From positions 33,932,760-33,996,759 of the forward strand of contig OX365947.1 in assembly GCA_947247005.1 (NCBI GenBank): DNA of 64,000 nt. The letters are read 5' to 3'. Shown in pieces: positions 1 to 10,465 of this stretch (positions are counted from its first letter, which is position 1; each line of letters starts with the position of its first letter). The DNA comes from Spisula solida (lineage: Eukaryota; Mollusca; Bivalvia; Venerida; Mactridae). The notes under the pieces are model-generated. The model searched no databases, was not told the origin of the DNA, and saw only the letters and a list, made by a program, of their open reading frames with translations. A program made the translations under genes and the position numbers.

Positions 1-1
1 C

Positions 2-2140
2 TGTGACGTCACAATCGGTACTCGCAGTTTAATCTGTCGCTCAAACCGCGTGCTCAAACAGAATGTTTCTGTTGATTTCAATCACAGTTTAGTGCAAATC
101 GGGAAAATTTAACTACCTGTCTTGAGAGAAGCATCTTTTATTGTAAAAAATAATTGATTTTATGGGTTAATACATATCGCTGGCTTAGAATTTGAAGGTT
201 GTAAGTACAAAATCAATATTTTGAGAAAACAAGAAAAAACCCGTGTCTGAGACCAGTTCCGATTTTCATGAAAATAGGCTCATAAGAAGCGCCTCGTGGT
301 GCAGATTTTAAATATGTATGAGTCTTATAAGGTCGTAAATAGTACTTACTATCTTCTATTGCTAAGCAAGCGATATATTTACATATATACACTGTGTAAA
401 GAAATATTCCATAAACTAGCCTTTCATCGTTTGCAACCGGTCAGTATGTTAGTGTGCTAATTAATAATCAAATTCAAATGTGCATAACTTTTTTAAAATA
501 ATAGTAGTGTAAACCAATCTCCTGATTTTCTACCTCGGGTTTTTATTGGTGTTTATCAAAGAATACGGAAGAATCTTTGGTGTTATCCATGTGCTCTATC
601 GCTTAGCAGTGACATACATTTTGTTGATTGCTAGCAACAGAGTGACAAGGTTGTATTTAATTGCAACTTCCGTAATATGTGTAATATGCGCACACGGTTT
701 GCCATTGGCAGTTAACAAATAAACTAATTACCAATGTACAATCACGCGTTAGCAATAAAAAACATATTCGTTTTCTAACATAACGTTATAAATGTCGGGT
801 CAAGTACAATAATTTGAGCTACACATATTTTATATGCACCATTATACCAGAACTAAAGATATAAGTCCTAGATTATAAGTCAGTTAAAATTCCAATGTGT
901 TATATTCTTTGATGATATCGCTTAGGTTGGTATCCCGCGGTAATCAGTCGGGGTTCTATGATCTACGACTGGTCGCGGTGTCTTGCTGATTAGTTTACTG
1001 TCAATTAACAATGTGTCACCAGTTACTTTGATTGCAGTTTTCGCAAGGTCAGATAGTGTTGCTATATACGATTTGTAGTAATGTATACATAATATTATAT
1101 ATGTCTGACAGTACTCTGGCCTATAGCACGGATATACACAGAATGTCTAATGTATTTCCGTGCCTATAGATACTTTCAAATAAATTTACATCGATCCGTC
1201 ATGATTTTCAATTGTCTTAGACCTTACATATAATTTTAAATCTATATTTTTATAATTATGCTTTAGAGATTGAATGCAATTGAGTACAGCAATGATATCA
1301 ACTAAAGAGCGCTTTAACTATTACATAGACCAAACCAACATAATTATGTTCAACATTATAAAACCAGCTTTTATGGAAAAAATCCACACGTTCTCGTTAA
1401 TTGGGATTTGTGTGTTCTTATTCTATAACAAACAATAACATACTTTCACGTGTCTAGGGCTTTAAATGACATATTTTAAAAGAGTCAAATTAAAGACGAA
1501 GCTTTTTTTTCTCAACATGTGATTGTCAATTCTTTTGGAAAATATAAATGATATTGCTTCAAACTCAGACTAAATTTAAGAAAATATACATAATTATGTA
1601 TCTCTTACTTCCGAGGTCCTCAGGGTTTAATAAATTTATTTAGTGTATAAATTACTTTCATGGCATCGCTACCAACCAATTTAAGTTGAAATTCTCTAGT
1701 TTCTAAACGTGCCGATGTATTAAGAATTTCTTCATTATTAATGAAATAATGCTTAATTAAATATTGCACAATTTCCATTGATTTTAGTTCGTGTCCTACA
1801 AAAACCAATAAACCGTAGCCGAAATGCTGCAATATGATTGGCTAACGCCACCTGTCAATCAAAATCGACAGGAAGGTCAATTACCAGTCCGTGTAGCCAA
1901 TGCGGTCAGCGATATTTACAGTGTGAATGTCTGGCTGATTTCTTCGTCGCCATTATTATGATTTCCCTTATTAATAATAGGTTTGAATTGATTCGGCAAA
2001 ATATTTTCATTGCCATCATAATCTGTATCCGAAGAATTTATCGTTTCATTAGCTCAGGGACCGTATATATCTTCCCAGATTAGCTGAGTCGGAGAACTTC
2101 GCTGTCCGACATCTTGTTAATAACACGATTGTGACGTCAC
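2..2140. mobile_element. Possible decayed TIR element with minus-strand coding remnants
   Basis: A perfect 16-bp inverted pair, tgtgacgtcacaatcg, lies at 2-17 and 2125-2140. Its outer 12 bases are themselves palindromic, so only the inner 4 bases add independent support. Just inside the right end, on the minus strand, an ATG (2109-2111) opens MSDSEVLRLS and then stops. Further on, a different frame reads an acidic stretch containing SSDTDYDGNENILP, and an intact 70-codon frame occupies 1620-1832. This looks like a broken coding region with an acidic N-terminus, but no transposase motif is recognisable. No target duplication can be tested because the left end is at the window edge. Confidence 0.3.
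178..308 (+). repeat. Dispersed repeat, copy A (inverted relative to 36385-36556)
   Basis: Reading forward, ctggcttagaattt, then aatcaatattttgagaaaac, then ttttcatgaaaataggctca are shared with the reverse complement of 36385-36556 in the same order. That marks two diverged copies of one interspersed element about 36 kb apart. No coding potential or family identity is visible. Confidence 0.65.
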
Positions 2141-2349
2141 ACGCTTCGTTTCTAACATCGGACTTTTCCGGAGATATTTCCGTAAGTTTCCGTACAGGTA
2201 TAACAATGGACGTGAACTATCGGTTGTACACAGGTAAATGTAAGGGGAATTTTGGGGAAAATGTTGCGAATGCAATCACGATGCCGAATAGAACTATTAC
2301 ACAAAAGTTTAAATCACCGGTAAATATTCCCTTTAAATAAAATCACCCA

Positions 2350-2487
2350 GAGCACATTAAATTGACCATAACTTTGCCATTTCTAAAGATATTTCATCAA
2401 ATAACTTGTATTTTGATCAGACATCATAGCTCTTTTAAGCTTGATAAATCCGGAATTCCGGATAAATCAGGAACATTGACACCCCTG
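2350..2487 (+). mobile_element. Truncated copy of the 7709-7976 MITE
   Basis: This stretch matches the right half of the 7709-7976 element: attaaattgaccataacttt, a shared catcaaataactt, an imperfect gataaatccggaattccgga, and the same terminus ttgacacccctg. The left half is missing or unrecognisable. Confidence 0.65.
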
Positions 2488-2955
2488 ATGATTTATCTGT
2501 AAAAACTTTATCAACTGAAAGCCTGTTTGTCCTAGAGAATATATCCCAAGGTATGCAACATTTTGCTTTTGTTGGACGGTATCATGTGGCTGTAGTGAAT
2601 TTTGTGACTAAGACATATACATGCAGTTACGGTTATGCTAAGGGGTCCTTCTGAGGCGTAATGTCCAATCCTGTAAACAAGGTGCAAATCTGTTTCGGGT
2701 ACCATTATACACATATCTACATCAAACTGCAGTTCAAACATTGTTCTATTGCTAATATTGTGCATAAGCAATTTCAAAGGACGGATTTCCGGATTATACT
2801 GGAACTATTGCACCCCTGTGATTAGGAACTTAGGACTGAGTCTATATGTGGCCTATATTGCTTGGATGATATGGTACAAGAATAGCATTGCTGAGGGTAG
2901 AGAATACCATTACATGGCATCAGAAATGTTGGTAATAGAGAAATTGTGAAGGGAA

Positions 2956-3048
2956 CATGTACAAGTACCTGTATGTGAAGCTTATTGTACATGTTTATGT
3001 ACAAGTACCTGTATGTGAAGCTTATTGTACATGTTTATGTACAAGTAC
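2956..3048 (+). repeat. 40-bp satellite, left part (interrupted by a transposon)
   Basis: Two full 40-bp units run 2961-3000 and 3001-3040, plus partial units. The core includes gtacctgtatgtgaagctta and ttgtacatgtttatg. The array resumes at 6246 in the same orientation and register, so 3049-6245 was inserted into it. Confidence 0.9.
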
Positions 3049-6000
3049 AGTACAGCTCGCGCGACTTTTGCCTAACATGGCGCATCACCGCGAATGGGGT
3101 AGGAGTGATTTTCCACTTGCATCACCCAAGATCACCGCGATGCGTGAACATGAGTGAAATCACGATGTCGGTCGGAGTGAAATTGCCCTCGCGTTATCGG
3201 GCTTGATCGCGGAAATGAGCGACGGGGAAATCACCGCGATTCACCGTGATCACTGCGAATCGCGGTGATTTCGTTTTGATACAGGTAAGTACATTCTATA
3301 TGAAGAGAATCTTCTGAATTGGCATTGAATTATTCTCGATTTCGCGTCCATTCCGGACAGTGAAAATAGTCAGATGGTTTTTCATGTGCTAATTACATGT
3401 ACATTTGTGTTTCACGCATTTTCGGTAACAAAATTGAGTGCTTATTGCATTACTCGTGAACAGCGGCACTGCTTCTTGTTTGTTTATATTAATTATTTCC
3501 GACACGTATTGAAGTGCAAATTAGAATGTGGTGAAATTGTACTTACATAATAATTACATAAGTCCATTAATTAATTCCTTAAAAAAAATCCTAGTGCAGT
3601 AGTTTTCTCGTAAATAACACTAAAAATAACCATGTCAACATTTAGTTGTTTGACACGTACGCATGTCCGATTATAGGCGTATAAATCTGGGTAAATTTCC
3701 ATTGCACCTGTTAACCCATTTCGATCTTTGGGCGTGGCGAGTCTCTTTGACGTCGGCTTGTGGTCTTTTATCGGCAAACATAAAACGTCATCGGCGGCAA
3801 CTTCAAACGACTAGTCTACTAATGCAAGACGTCGTTTGTGAACTTTATTCACGTGATTGTCTGTGCGGTGCAATTGAAGACGTGCTAGGGAGGATATTAA
3901 AGAAAGAAAAAATGCCGCTCTGTGGAGGTCGGTTTGTTTAAGACCACATGGCATTGACGCAATTATGTTTGTGTGTGCAATTGTGTATATGAGATATAAG
4001 GTACTCGCACACACATAACAACTGTAAAGTCTGTCGTTTAAAGACAGTTGACTGTACATAACCACAATTCTATAAATTGCTGTCGATTGAAACGTGGCGA
4101 TTATTGAATTAAGATCGCTAAACAAAAATACGTTAAGTTTACGAGTTGTATGTTTAGATCTTTGTTAGTATTTATTGCGAACCCTCAACATTAATTTATA
4201 AATCGAGTCCACAATATTTTTACGCACATGCCGTAATTAACAAGATGATAAAAACACTCGAACAGGGAAAGCAGCACTCACCAGTACACAGTGGACAGTC
4301 AGAAATTAAAAAGCGGTCACTAGGAGACAAGCCTATCCGGCGGGTGAATGGGCGCAAGAAAAAAAAAAAAAAAAAAAAATAACAAATAAACTTTATTGCA
4401 AATCGGCAAACACAAGTACACGCAAGGTGGGTTTTCCAAAGTCCACCCGTCACGGTGGCGACGACTCTGGGTGGCAACGCAAAATATGCCACCGTGAACC
4501 CACCCAAATCCTTACTAAAATTTGCGACAGAAGCAGGTACTCGTTTGTACGATCCATAGCAACGGCGTTACATATACGTTCGCCCATAGCAACGTATACG
4601 GCAGCCGTGCGTAGATGTACGAGCGAGAAAATGGTGAAGTATTAATAAAACGGGTGCAGGTTATGAAATAAATTATGAAAACATTAATTGAACGTATGTA
4701 GTCAACAAATAGCAGGATGTGGATGTTGACAAAAACGCAACTATAAATCACCATGCCCTTACTATACCGATCAAAGACAGTCGTACCGACATTGTAACTT
4801 CAGAAGTCACCGACAATCGGTAGATGAATAATACTCAGACGCTGCCGACCTTTATCGGGCAAAAGAAACTGTTGTGAACTGACATCAAAGATATCGTAGC
4901 CGATGCACATTCGAATTTTGACTGATCTGCGAATATTTGCACACTTTGACTCAATTTATAGAAACATATTGAAATCATCGCTCATCGCTCATTTATAATC
5001 TGTTAATCAGTGTTAGTGTAATAATTCATGATTATTATATATAGCATTGATAAAACACATGTGTAACAATAATGGATTAGATCTAATATTTGAAGGTAAT
5101 TCAACTCTCCTTGTCTCAATTCAAAGTCGGTTCGACCGCGTATTTTCAAGTATAATTCCGTAGTCTCGCCTTTTTGACTAGTTGTCACAATAATGCGATG
5201 TACGAACAATATAGCATCCTGGAAAATAGTATTTGGTCACACTAAATTATAAATTAATCAAAATATACGGACACTTGCGCACGCAGTTAACTAAATTAAA
5301 TTACATGTACAATTTGGTCGCTGTTTACGTCATCCGTCTATTTACAGAAAATAGAGTCTAGTTTTTCGAAAATGAGTCCACCTAGTTCACTTGACCTCAA
5401 TATTTTCCCCAGTTTGAGGGTCGTCGGTTTTGTAAACCAGAAGATATAGAAGAAGTGGCTTTAGATGTTTATAATTGCTATACATGGTTACACATTTTAA
5501 TATTCTCCCAACGGTTGAATCGAACTTTTAATATTCTCCCAACTGAACTTTACAAATGAAAACACAGCGACATATCGAGTGTAATTGTGTTACTTGGTGT
5601 CTTGGAAATACTATTATGAGTAGGCCTACGTGTAAAATATGTTAGAAAAAAGTATTAAAATATATAATTCCAAATAAAAATGTATTAAACTCTATTGCGT
5701 CATATTGCTCGCTTAGTACACAACGAGTACACGTGCGACATTGTGAGTAATCGGTAATTGGCATATGCCGACGTCTGGTCAGTTGGTAATTTAAAACGAT
5801 GTGATAAGCATTAAGACGTGTGTGCATGGATTTGTTTTCCTTAACGGATGGATAACGTGTTTTGATCTGACATTCCCAATTGTTAATAACGACTTGGATA
5901 TAAAATTTGGAGTTAAATGCATCTCACCAAGTACATGTATGTAAGTACGGTGTTATTGTGTAATTACCGTCGAGAAAAAAATGTTTACTAACGATTTCTA

Positions 6001-6245
6001 AATATTTTCTACTGCACATGTACATCAATTCAAACATTACAGTAGAACTTACCTGTATCGAGTGGATTCACCGCGAATCACCGACATTCACCGCGTTTTA
6101 TCGGCATCACGCATCGCGGCGGTCGCGGTGACGGGTGATTGACTGACGAGTGGAATCACTCGGAAAATCGCGGTGATTTTCCACTCCAAGTCAAATTTGG
6201 TCGCAGTGACAAAGTGATTTAGGCAAAAGTCGCGCGAGCTGTACT
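3049..6245. mobile_element. 3.2-kb TIR DNA transposon (non-autonomous or decayed) in a 40-bp satellite
   Basis: The ends are inverted: agtacagctcgcgcgact at 3049 and agtcgcgcgagctgtact ending at 6245. The four bases GTAC flank both sides (3045-3048 and 6246-6249), and removing the element plus one GTAC restores the satellite unit exactly. The terminal repeats are long and diverged (about 3049-3290 and 6047-6245). Each is filled with TCACCGCGA-like motifs in both orientations, and each ends internally at gatacaggtaagt or its complement. The interior has no open frame above about 100 codons and no recognisable transposase. It also holds an A-run near 4360-4380 and an imperfect hairpin at about 4424-4506 (ggtgggtt...aacccacc; cacggtggc...gccaccgtg). 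The superfamily is not assigned; a 4-bp duplication fits several. Confidence 0.8.
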
Positions 6246-6327
6246 GTACCTGTATGTGAAGCTTATTGTACATGTTTATGTACAAGTACCTGTATGTGAA
6301 GCTTATTATACATGTTTATGTACAAGT
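6246..6327 (+). repeat. 40-bp satellite, right part
   Basis: This continues the array at 2956-3048: gtacctgtatgtgaagctta followed by tgtttatgtacaagtacc, then a second unit carrying one substitution (ttatac for ttgtac). It ends near 6327. Confidence 0.85.
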
Positions 6328-6500
6328 TGCAATTTAAATTTGCTTGCGAAACAAAACGAGTGCTTGTAAAATCCTGTGACAGTTGTAGCATGATTTCTTC
6401 ATGAAACGATAGTGAGTGTTTATATAAACTCATTGAGTCCATGGTCAATGCAGCCTAGTACTTCACACGCATACACATACATGTGTGATGAAGAGCACAT

Positions 6501-6506
6501 TTTATT
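6501..6506 (-). terminator. Candidate poly(A) signal AATAAA for the transmembrane isoform
   Basis: The plus strand reads tttatt, that is AATAAA on the gene's strand. It lies about 140 bases downstream of the in-frame TAA at 6646-6648. It supports the 6721-6646 exon being terminal, but the hexamer is common in AT-rich DNA. Confidence 0.35.
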
Positions 6507-6645
6507 TTCGTCTGTCACACGTCTGTTACTTAATTGTAGAAACACATACCTGGATGACGAAACACCCAAAAGTAGTATTCAAGTAGACGCAAAACACGTT
6601 CAATTTCACAACTTCTCTATTTTCGACATTGTGATATACATGTAC

Positions 6646-6721
6646 TTACTCATCAATAGTTTCTGCCAGTTCACCTTCCTCTGCTGCTTTCACTTCCTCT
6701 GTTAATTCATCCTTCTTGGCT
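6646..6721 (-). CDS. NCAM1-like: Cytoplasmic-tail exon of the transmembrane isoform (terminal, or spliced at 6650)
   Basis: The acceptor ...ACATATAG|AGCC is phase 2 and joins the 7996 donor to continue the frame as LAKKDELTEEVKAAEEGELA, then ETIDE and TAA (6646-6648). The peptide is very acidic and low in complexity, like the Glu-rich tails of NCAM proteins. It has no class I PDZ-binding terminus. The stop overlaps a strong donor: the exon end reads GA|GTAAGT, so splicing at 6650 would remove the stop and allow a longer tail. I could not find a downstream exon. The polypyrimidine tract is weak, so the exon is supported mainly by its frame and composition. Confidence 0.65.
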
Positions 6722-7708
6722 CTATATGTACAGATTGAATTACAAATGAACACAATACATTTAACAATGCTACAGAAATGCATTAGCAAAAACTAGATAA
6801 ATAGCCATAACAAGATAAATTAGACGTAACAAGACAAGACTTTCCTCTTAAGGGAAATCAACTGCTAATGCGTATTTAGTTCCATCCAATAAATGAGTTC
6901 AAGTAATGTATAGTACATTAGTTGTCATGTTTGATAGCAAAGCAAGCTTTTGGTGCCAACTTGCATACACAGGATTTGGTTTCTTAAAGCTCTGTTATAG
7001 CAAACATGGCACTTTAATCCCATAGGCCTAGGATGAGATCTTACATTAGATCCATGCATAGGCTGCTGTATTCCTAGATACTTTCAAGGATACAATATTT
7101 CACGTTTTTCCTACCGTCGGCATATGCTTGACTAAAAATTTTCACTATTAAATTGGATATTATACTTCGCGAAAGGATACCCCCGCAAAAAACGCTAACT
7201 TAAAATGCGCAAAACTATTTCTAGGAATACAGTATCACATGCAGCAGTACATTTGTAAAGAGCTCATACATGGTAGTAATCTGAATACACTGCTTCTCAG
7301 TTCTGTTGGAGAATAGTACTGTTTTCATATGGCTAGACAGGAACTGAAAACCAATGTAACGCTCGGACAGAGCTCAGGACCCGATCTCCTGAAGTATCTC
7401 AAGTATAAATCTCACCTCAAATTGAGATTTTACTCAAATCAGATTCTGAGTTAGAGATAAATTTGAAGTTTGAGCTTTTGGATTGTTAGTGAAACGAGCT
7501 CAAAATAATGTTTCTGTTTTGGAATGCCAATGCCAATAACATCAGTTTTCAGTAACTAAGTTACTACGCAGATCCGAGTTCGATTCAGAGTTTATGCAGG
7601 TGATATGTCCATCACAAAAGGAGAAGTACTAAGTCAGTGACTTGAGGAAAATCATGTTATATGGTACTGGTGACAAATGGAAATAGATTTTATCAAATAC
7701 TATAAATG
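6722..7708 (-). other. Intron between the cytoplasmic and transmembrane exons (distal part)
   Basis: No open frame or repeat array stands out. The only element delimited in the complete intron 6722-7995 is the MITE at its upstream end. Confidence 0.5.
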
Positions 7709-7976
7709 CAGGGGTGTCAACAGAGCCAAGTTAAAAATCCTGAAAATCATATGTGACCAACCTTTTTTGCCAAACAAGAGGCCTTGAACCACATTGTTTC
7801 CATTTGTAACTCAGTTTTTATTGAATAAAATCCTTCAGGGCAGATTAAATTGACCATAACTTTGATATTTCTTGAGATATTTTCATCAAATAACTTTCAT
7901 TTTGGTCAGAAATCATAGCTCTTTCAGGATAGATAAATCCGGAATTCCGGATTAATCAGGAATATTGACACCCCTG
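7709..7976. mobile_element. 268-bp MITE with 6-bp target duplication, next to the transmembrane exon
   Basis: The inverted ends are caggggtgtcaa (7709) and ttgacacccctg (ending 7976). TAAATG is duplicated at 7703-7708 and 7977-7982. There is an internal palindrome, tccggaattccgga. The insertion sits in the intron only about 13 bases after the splice donor of the transmembrane exon. A truncated relative is at 2350-2487. The CAGGG/CCCTG ends and 6-bp duplication resemble the larger element at 17113-18403. Confidence 0.85.
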
Positions 7977-7995
7977 TAAATGTAACTCTACTTAC

Positions 7996-8188
7996 AGGTT
8001 CTCTGCTTCCTCTGTTTTTGCGACAGCGTATCCCTCTTCCCTACCTCCACCAACCTTTTCTTTAATACTCATCAGAATTCCACATTTATTCTTGAAGTAG
8101 CAGGTGAGGTCGACGATGATGAAGAGTATGAAGAAGACGCCGATCACGATACCAATGATAACTCCCGTTGACAGACCATCACCATCTC
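7996..8188 (-). CDS. NCAM1-like: Transmembrane and juxtamembrane exon, NCAM-type
   Basis: The acceptor CCATTATAG|GAGATGG is phase 1 and joins directly to the FN3-2 exon (41331) or the microexon. It reads GDGDGLSTG, a hydrophobic helix VIIGIVIGVFFILFIIV, then DLTCYFKNKCGILMSIKEKV and a tail with GGGREEGYAVAKTEEAEN. The GLSTG entry, the VD-TCYF-NKCG-LM pattern after the helix, and the length closely match the membrane exon of vertebrate NCAM, where the cysteines can be palmitoylated. The donor CCT|GTAAGT is strong and leaves phase 2. If it were not spliced, a TAA would follow at once (7992-7994), giving a 16-residue-shorter alternative end. This exon is an alternative to the GPI exon at 26318. 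Confidence 0.93.
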
Positions 8189-8639
8189 CTATAATGGTAA
8201 TACTCACACATGGGATACAGCCAAGTCATTAAGATCTCAGTTCAAACATTCACATCACTACAAGTGTAGAGCCTATCAGAACAATCTTTACAAATGCTTA
8301 AATTTAGAAGTTCAGTTCAATATGTAACTTACACAGAATAACATCATAATTTGTGTACTTTTGTACTTTTTCAGCTTTAAACAGATTTCAAATTCATAGG
8401 TTCATTTACAGTGTACGGAACTTAAACTTCACTATAACTCCTACTCATGTCTTAAGGCATTTAACATAATAAAGTTAAAAATTGTATATATTAATTGTGT
8501 TAATTGTTTATATCCATAAATAAAATAATGATAAGATTTACAGGTGTAGGGTTTGATCTCTGTGAACTTTACATCAGCTGCTCATCATGAGACACCATAC
8601 AGATACCAGACATAACAGATAGCAAACTTAACACTTTAC

Positions 8640-9185
8640 AGCAGACTTGGCACCGGACAGCAAACTTGACACTGGGCAGTGAACTTGACACCAGGCAAGT
8701 GGACTTGACACCGGGCAGTGGACTTGACACTGGACAAGTGGACTTGACACCAGGCAGCAAACTTGACACCAGGTATATGTTACTTAAAGCAGACTTGACA
8801 CCAAATATCAGACTAGTCACCATACAGTGGACTTGCGTACAACAGACTTACAAATAGCACACTTGCTTTTAAATAATGGAATTGACTCCAAATAGCAGAC
8901 TTTCAGACCAATTACTTGACACTTAGAAGCAGACTTGACACCAAATATAAGATACGACACTTTTGTGTACACTTGCAAATAGCAAACTTGCAGATACAGT
9001 AGACTTGGTCCCAGATAATGGTGCTAAGGACAAATATCAGACTCACAACAGATAGCCTTAGTAGTTGACACTGTAGAGCAGACTTACAACAAATAGCATA
9101 CTTAAAACTGATTAGCAGACTTGATGTTACAAAGCATAGCAGATTTGACATAAAATTAGTTGACACAATTAGCAGACTTAAATCT
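8640..9185 (+). repeat. Degenerate ~19-20 bp minisatellite
   Basis: Variants of acttgacaccgggcagtgga repeat clearly at 8640-8780. They then decay into scattered 'cagacttgacacc' and 'agcagactta' remnants up to about 9185. Confidence 0.7.
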
Positions 9186-9510
9186 AGACAGTAGAAAGTA
9201 TGAAGTAAGCCTTGTAAAGGTATATTTGACAAATACAACAGAAATGAAAGCAAATATATACTTGCCTTTCCAGCGTTCAATGTCATCACAATGCCATTAC
9301 AAGTAAACTAAAGTAATCAGGAAACTACAACAACAACAACATGCTACACAAATCATGCTGGAAACTGATCAAATAAAAACACATATCTTTTTTAAACTAT
9401 AAGCTTCGAGTATATTCTGCATAAGTTAAGAAAAAGTAACATTGCACTGTTGAAAACAGACAGTTCAATGTTTCCTTAGCCAAGATTGAATTGGTTCAGA
9501 CAGAATGAAA

Positions 9511-9690
9511 CCTTCTCATTGGTCAGTTTTAAGACTGACCAAATGCAGCCTTCTCACTGGTCAGTTTTAAGACAGACCAAATGCAGCCTTCTCATTGGTC
9601 AGTTTTAAGACTGACCAAATGCAGCCTTCTCATTGGGCGGTTTTAAAAGACCCACCAAATGAGCTTTCTCATTGGCCAGTTTTAAGACTT
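9511..9690 (+). repeat. 38-bp minisatellite with a palindromic core
   Basis: About 4.7 units begin ccttctcattggtcagtttt. Each contains ggtcagttttaagactgacc, an almost perfect inverted repeat, followed by aaatgcag. The last unit is degenerate. Confidence 0.85.
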
Positions 9691-10465
9691 ACTCACAGCT
9701 GATGCTCTGAACTAACCAATCAGAAACACCAGTACTGCCTTACCAATGAATCCAACCCAATCTATTGTACAGTCATGAGCCTCTACTTAATTAATAGTAA
9801 AATGGATGACACATTATTGACAAGTTTATCTTGACATACACATGTACATCGATTCTTATCCAATCCTGTTTAATGGAAGTCTATGAGCTGCCAATAATGT
9901 GCTCACAAATCTCAATTACAGTTAAAAGGTGTCAATTTACTATTTTCTAACAATAGATTTAATTAAACAAGATTCTGGCATAACATACCTCATGTAGCCA
10001 CATTCAACATATTGTATTGAAATTGGCAAGAGCTTAAAACTAATATGGAAATACAGCATTGATTATAGATAGTTTGTGTCATAGCGAGTAAAACAGCAAG
10101 ATGAGTCATGTTAACTCATGGAAAAGATTTGTTCAGAAAAAGTGTTCCCTAAATTTATAGACATTGTTAATTTTCCCAATGATAGATAACATTTTCCCAA
10201 AATGGTAAGAAAATCACTAAATGCTATCACTCTGAATATCTGAGAGTGTGCTTAGATTGTACATCTAATAACTTAACTCATTTATATCTCATTAATATTG
10301 ATGGGAATCTAATGCAGTGTAATAAATACCTTAATTGGAAATACTTGAATGACCCCAAGTTCAATACATGTAGAAGAATATTGCAGTTGAACTAATGTTG
10401 GTTATTCCAGGACAGAGTACTATTTGAATAACTAGTGATAACATATGCGGGTGAGGCAAGGACTA

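Noticed and set aside
3..2138. Pair of TGACGTCA (CRE) palindromes as a promoter signature
   Set aside because: Better explained as possible inverted ends of an element; no gene start is visible next to either.
1838..2340. Two plus-strand frames (81 and 69 codons) as small genes
   Set aside because: They are antisense to the acidic minus-strand remnant or run into a MITE fragment; no domain or conserved feature.
2956..6327. A single 3.4-kb element bounded by the 40-bp repeats
   Set aside because: The 40-bp units are in direct orientation and in register, so they are the target satellite; the true element starts at the inverted agtacagctcgcg ends.
8912..9289. 125-codon minus-strand frame, Leu-rich, as a membrane protein
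   Set aside because: Arises from the decayed 'cagacttgacacc' repeat; no splice phase match.
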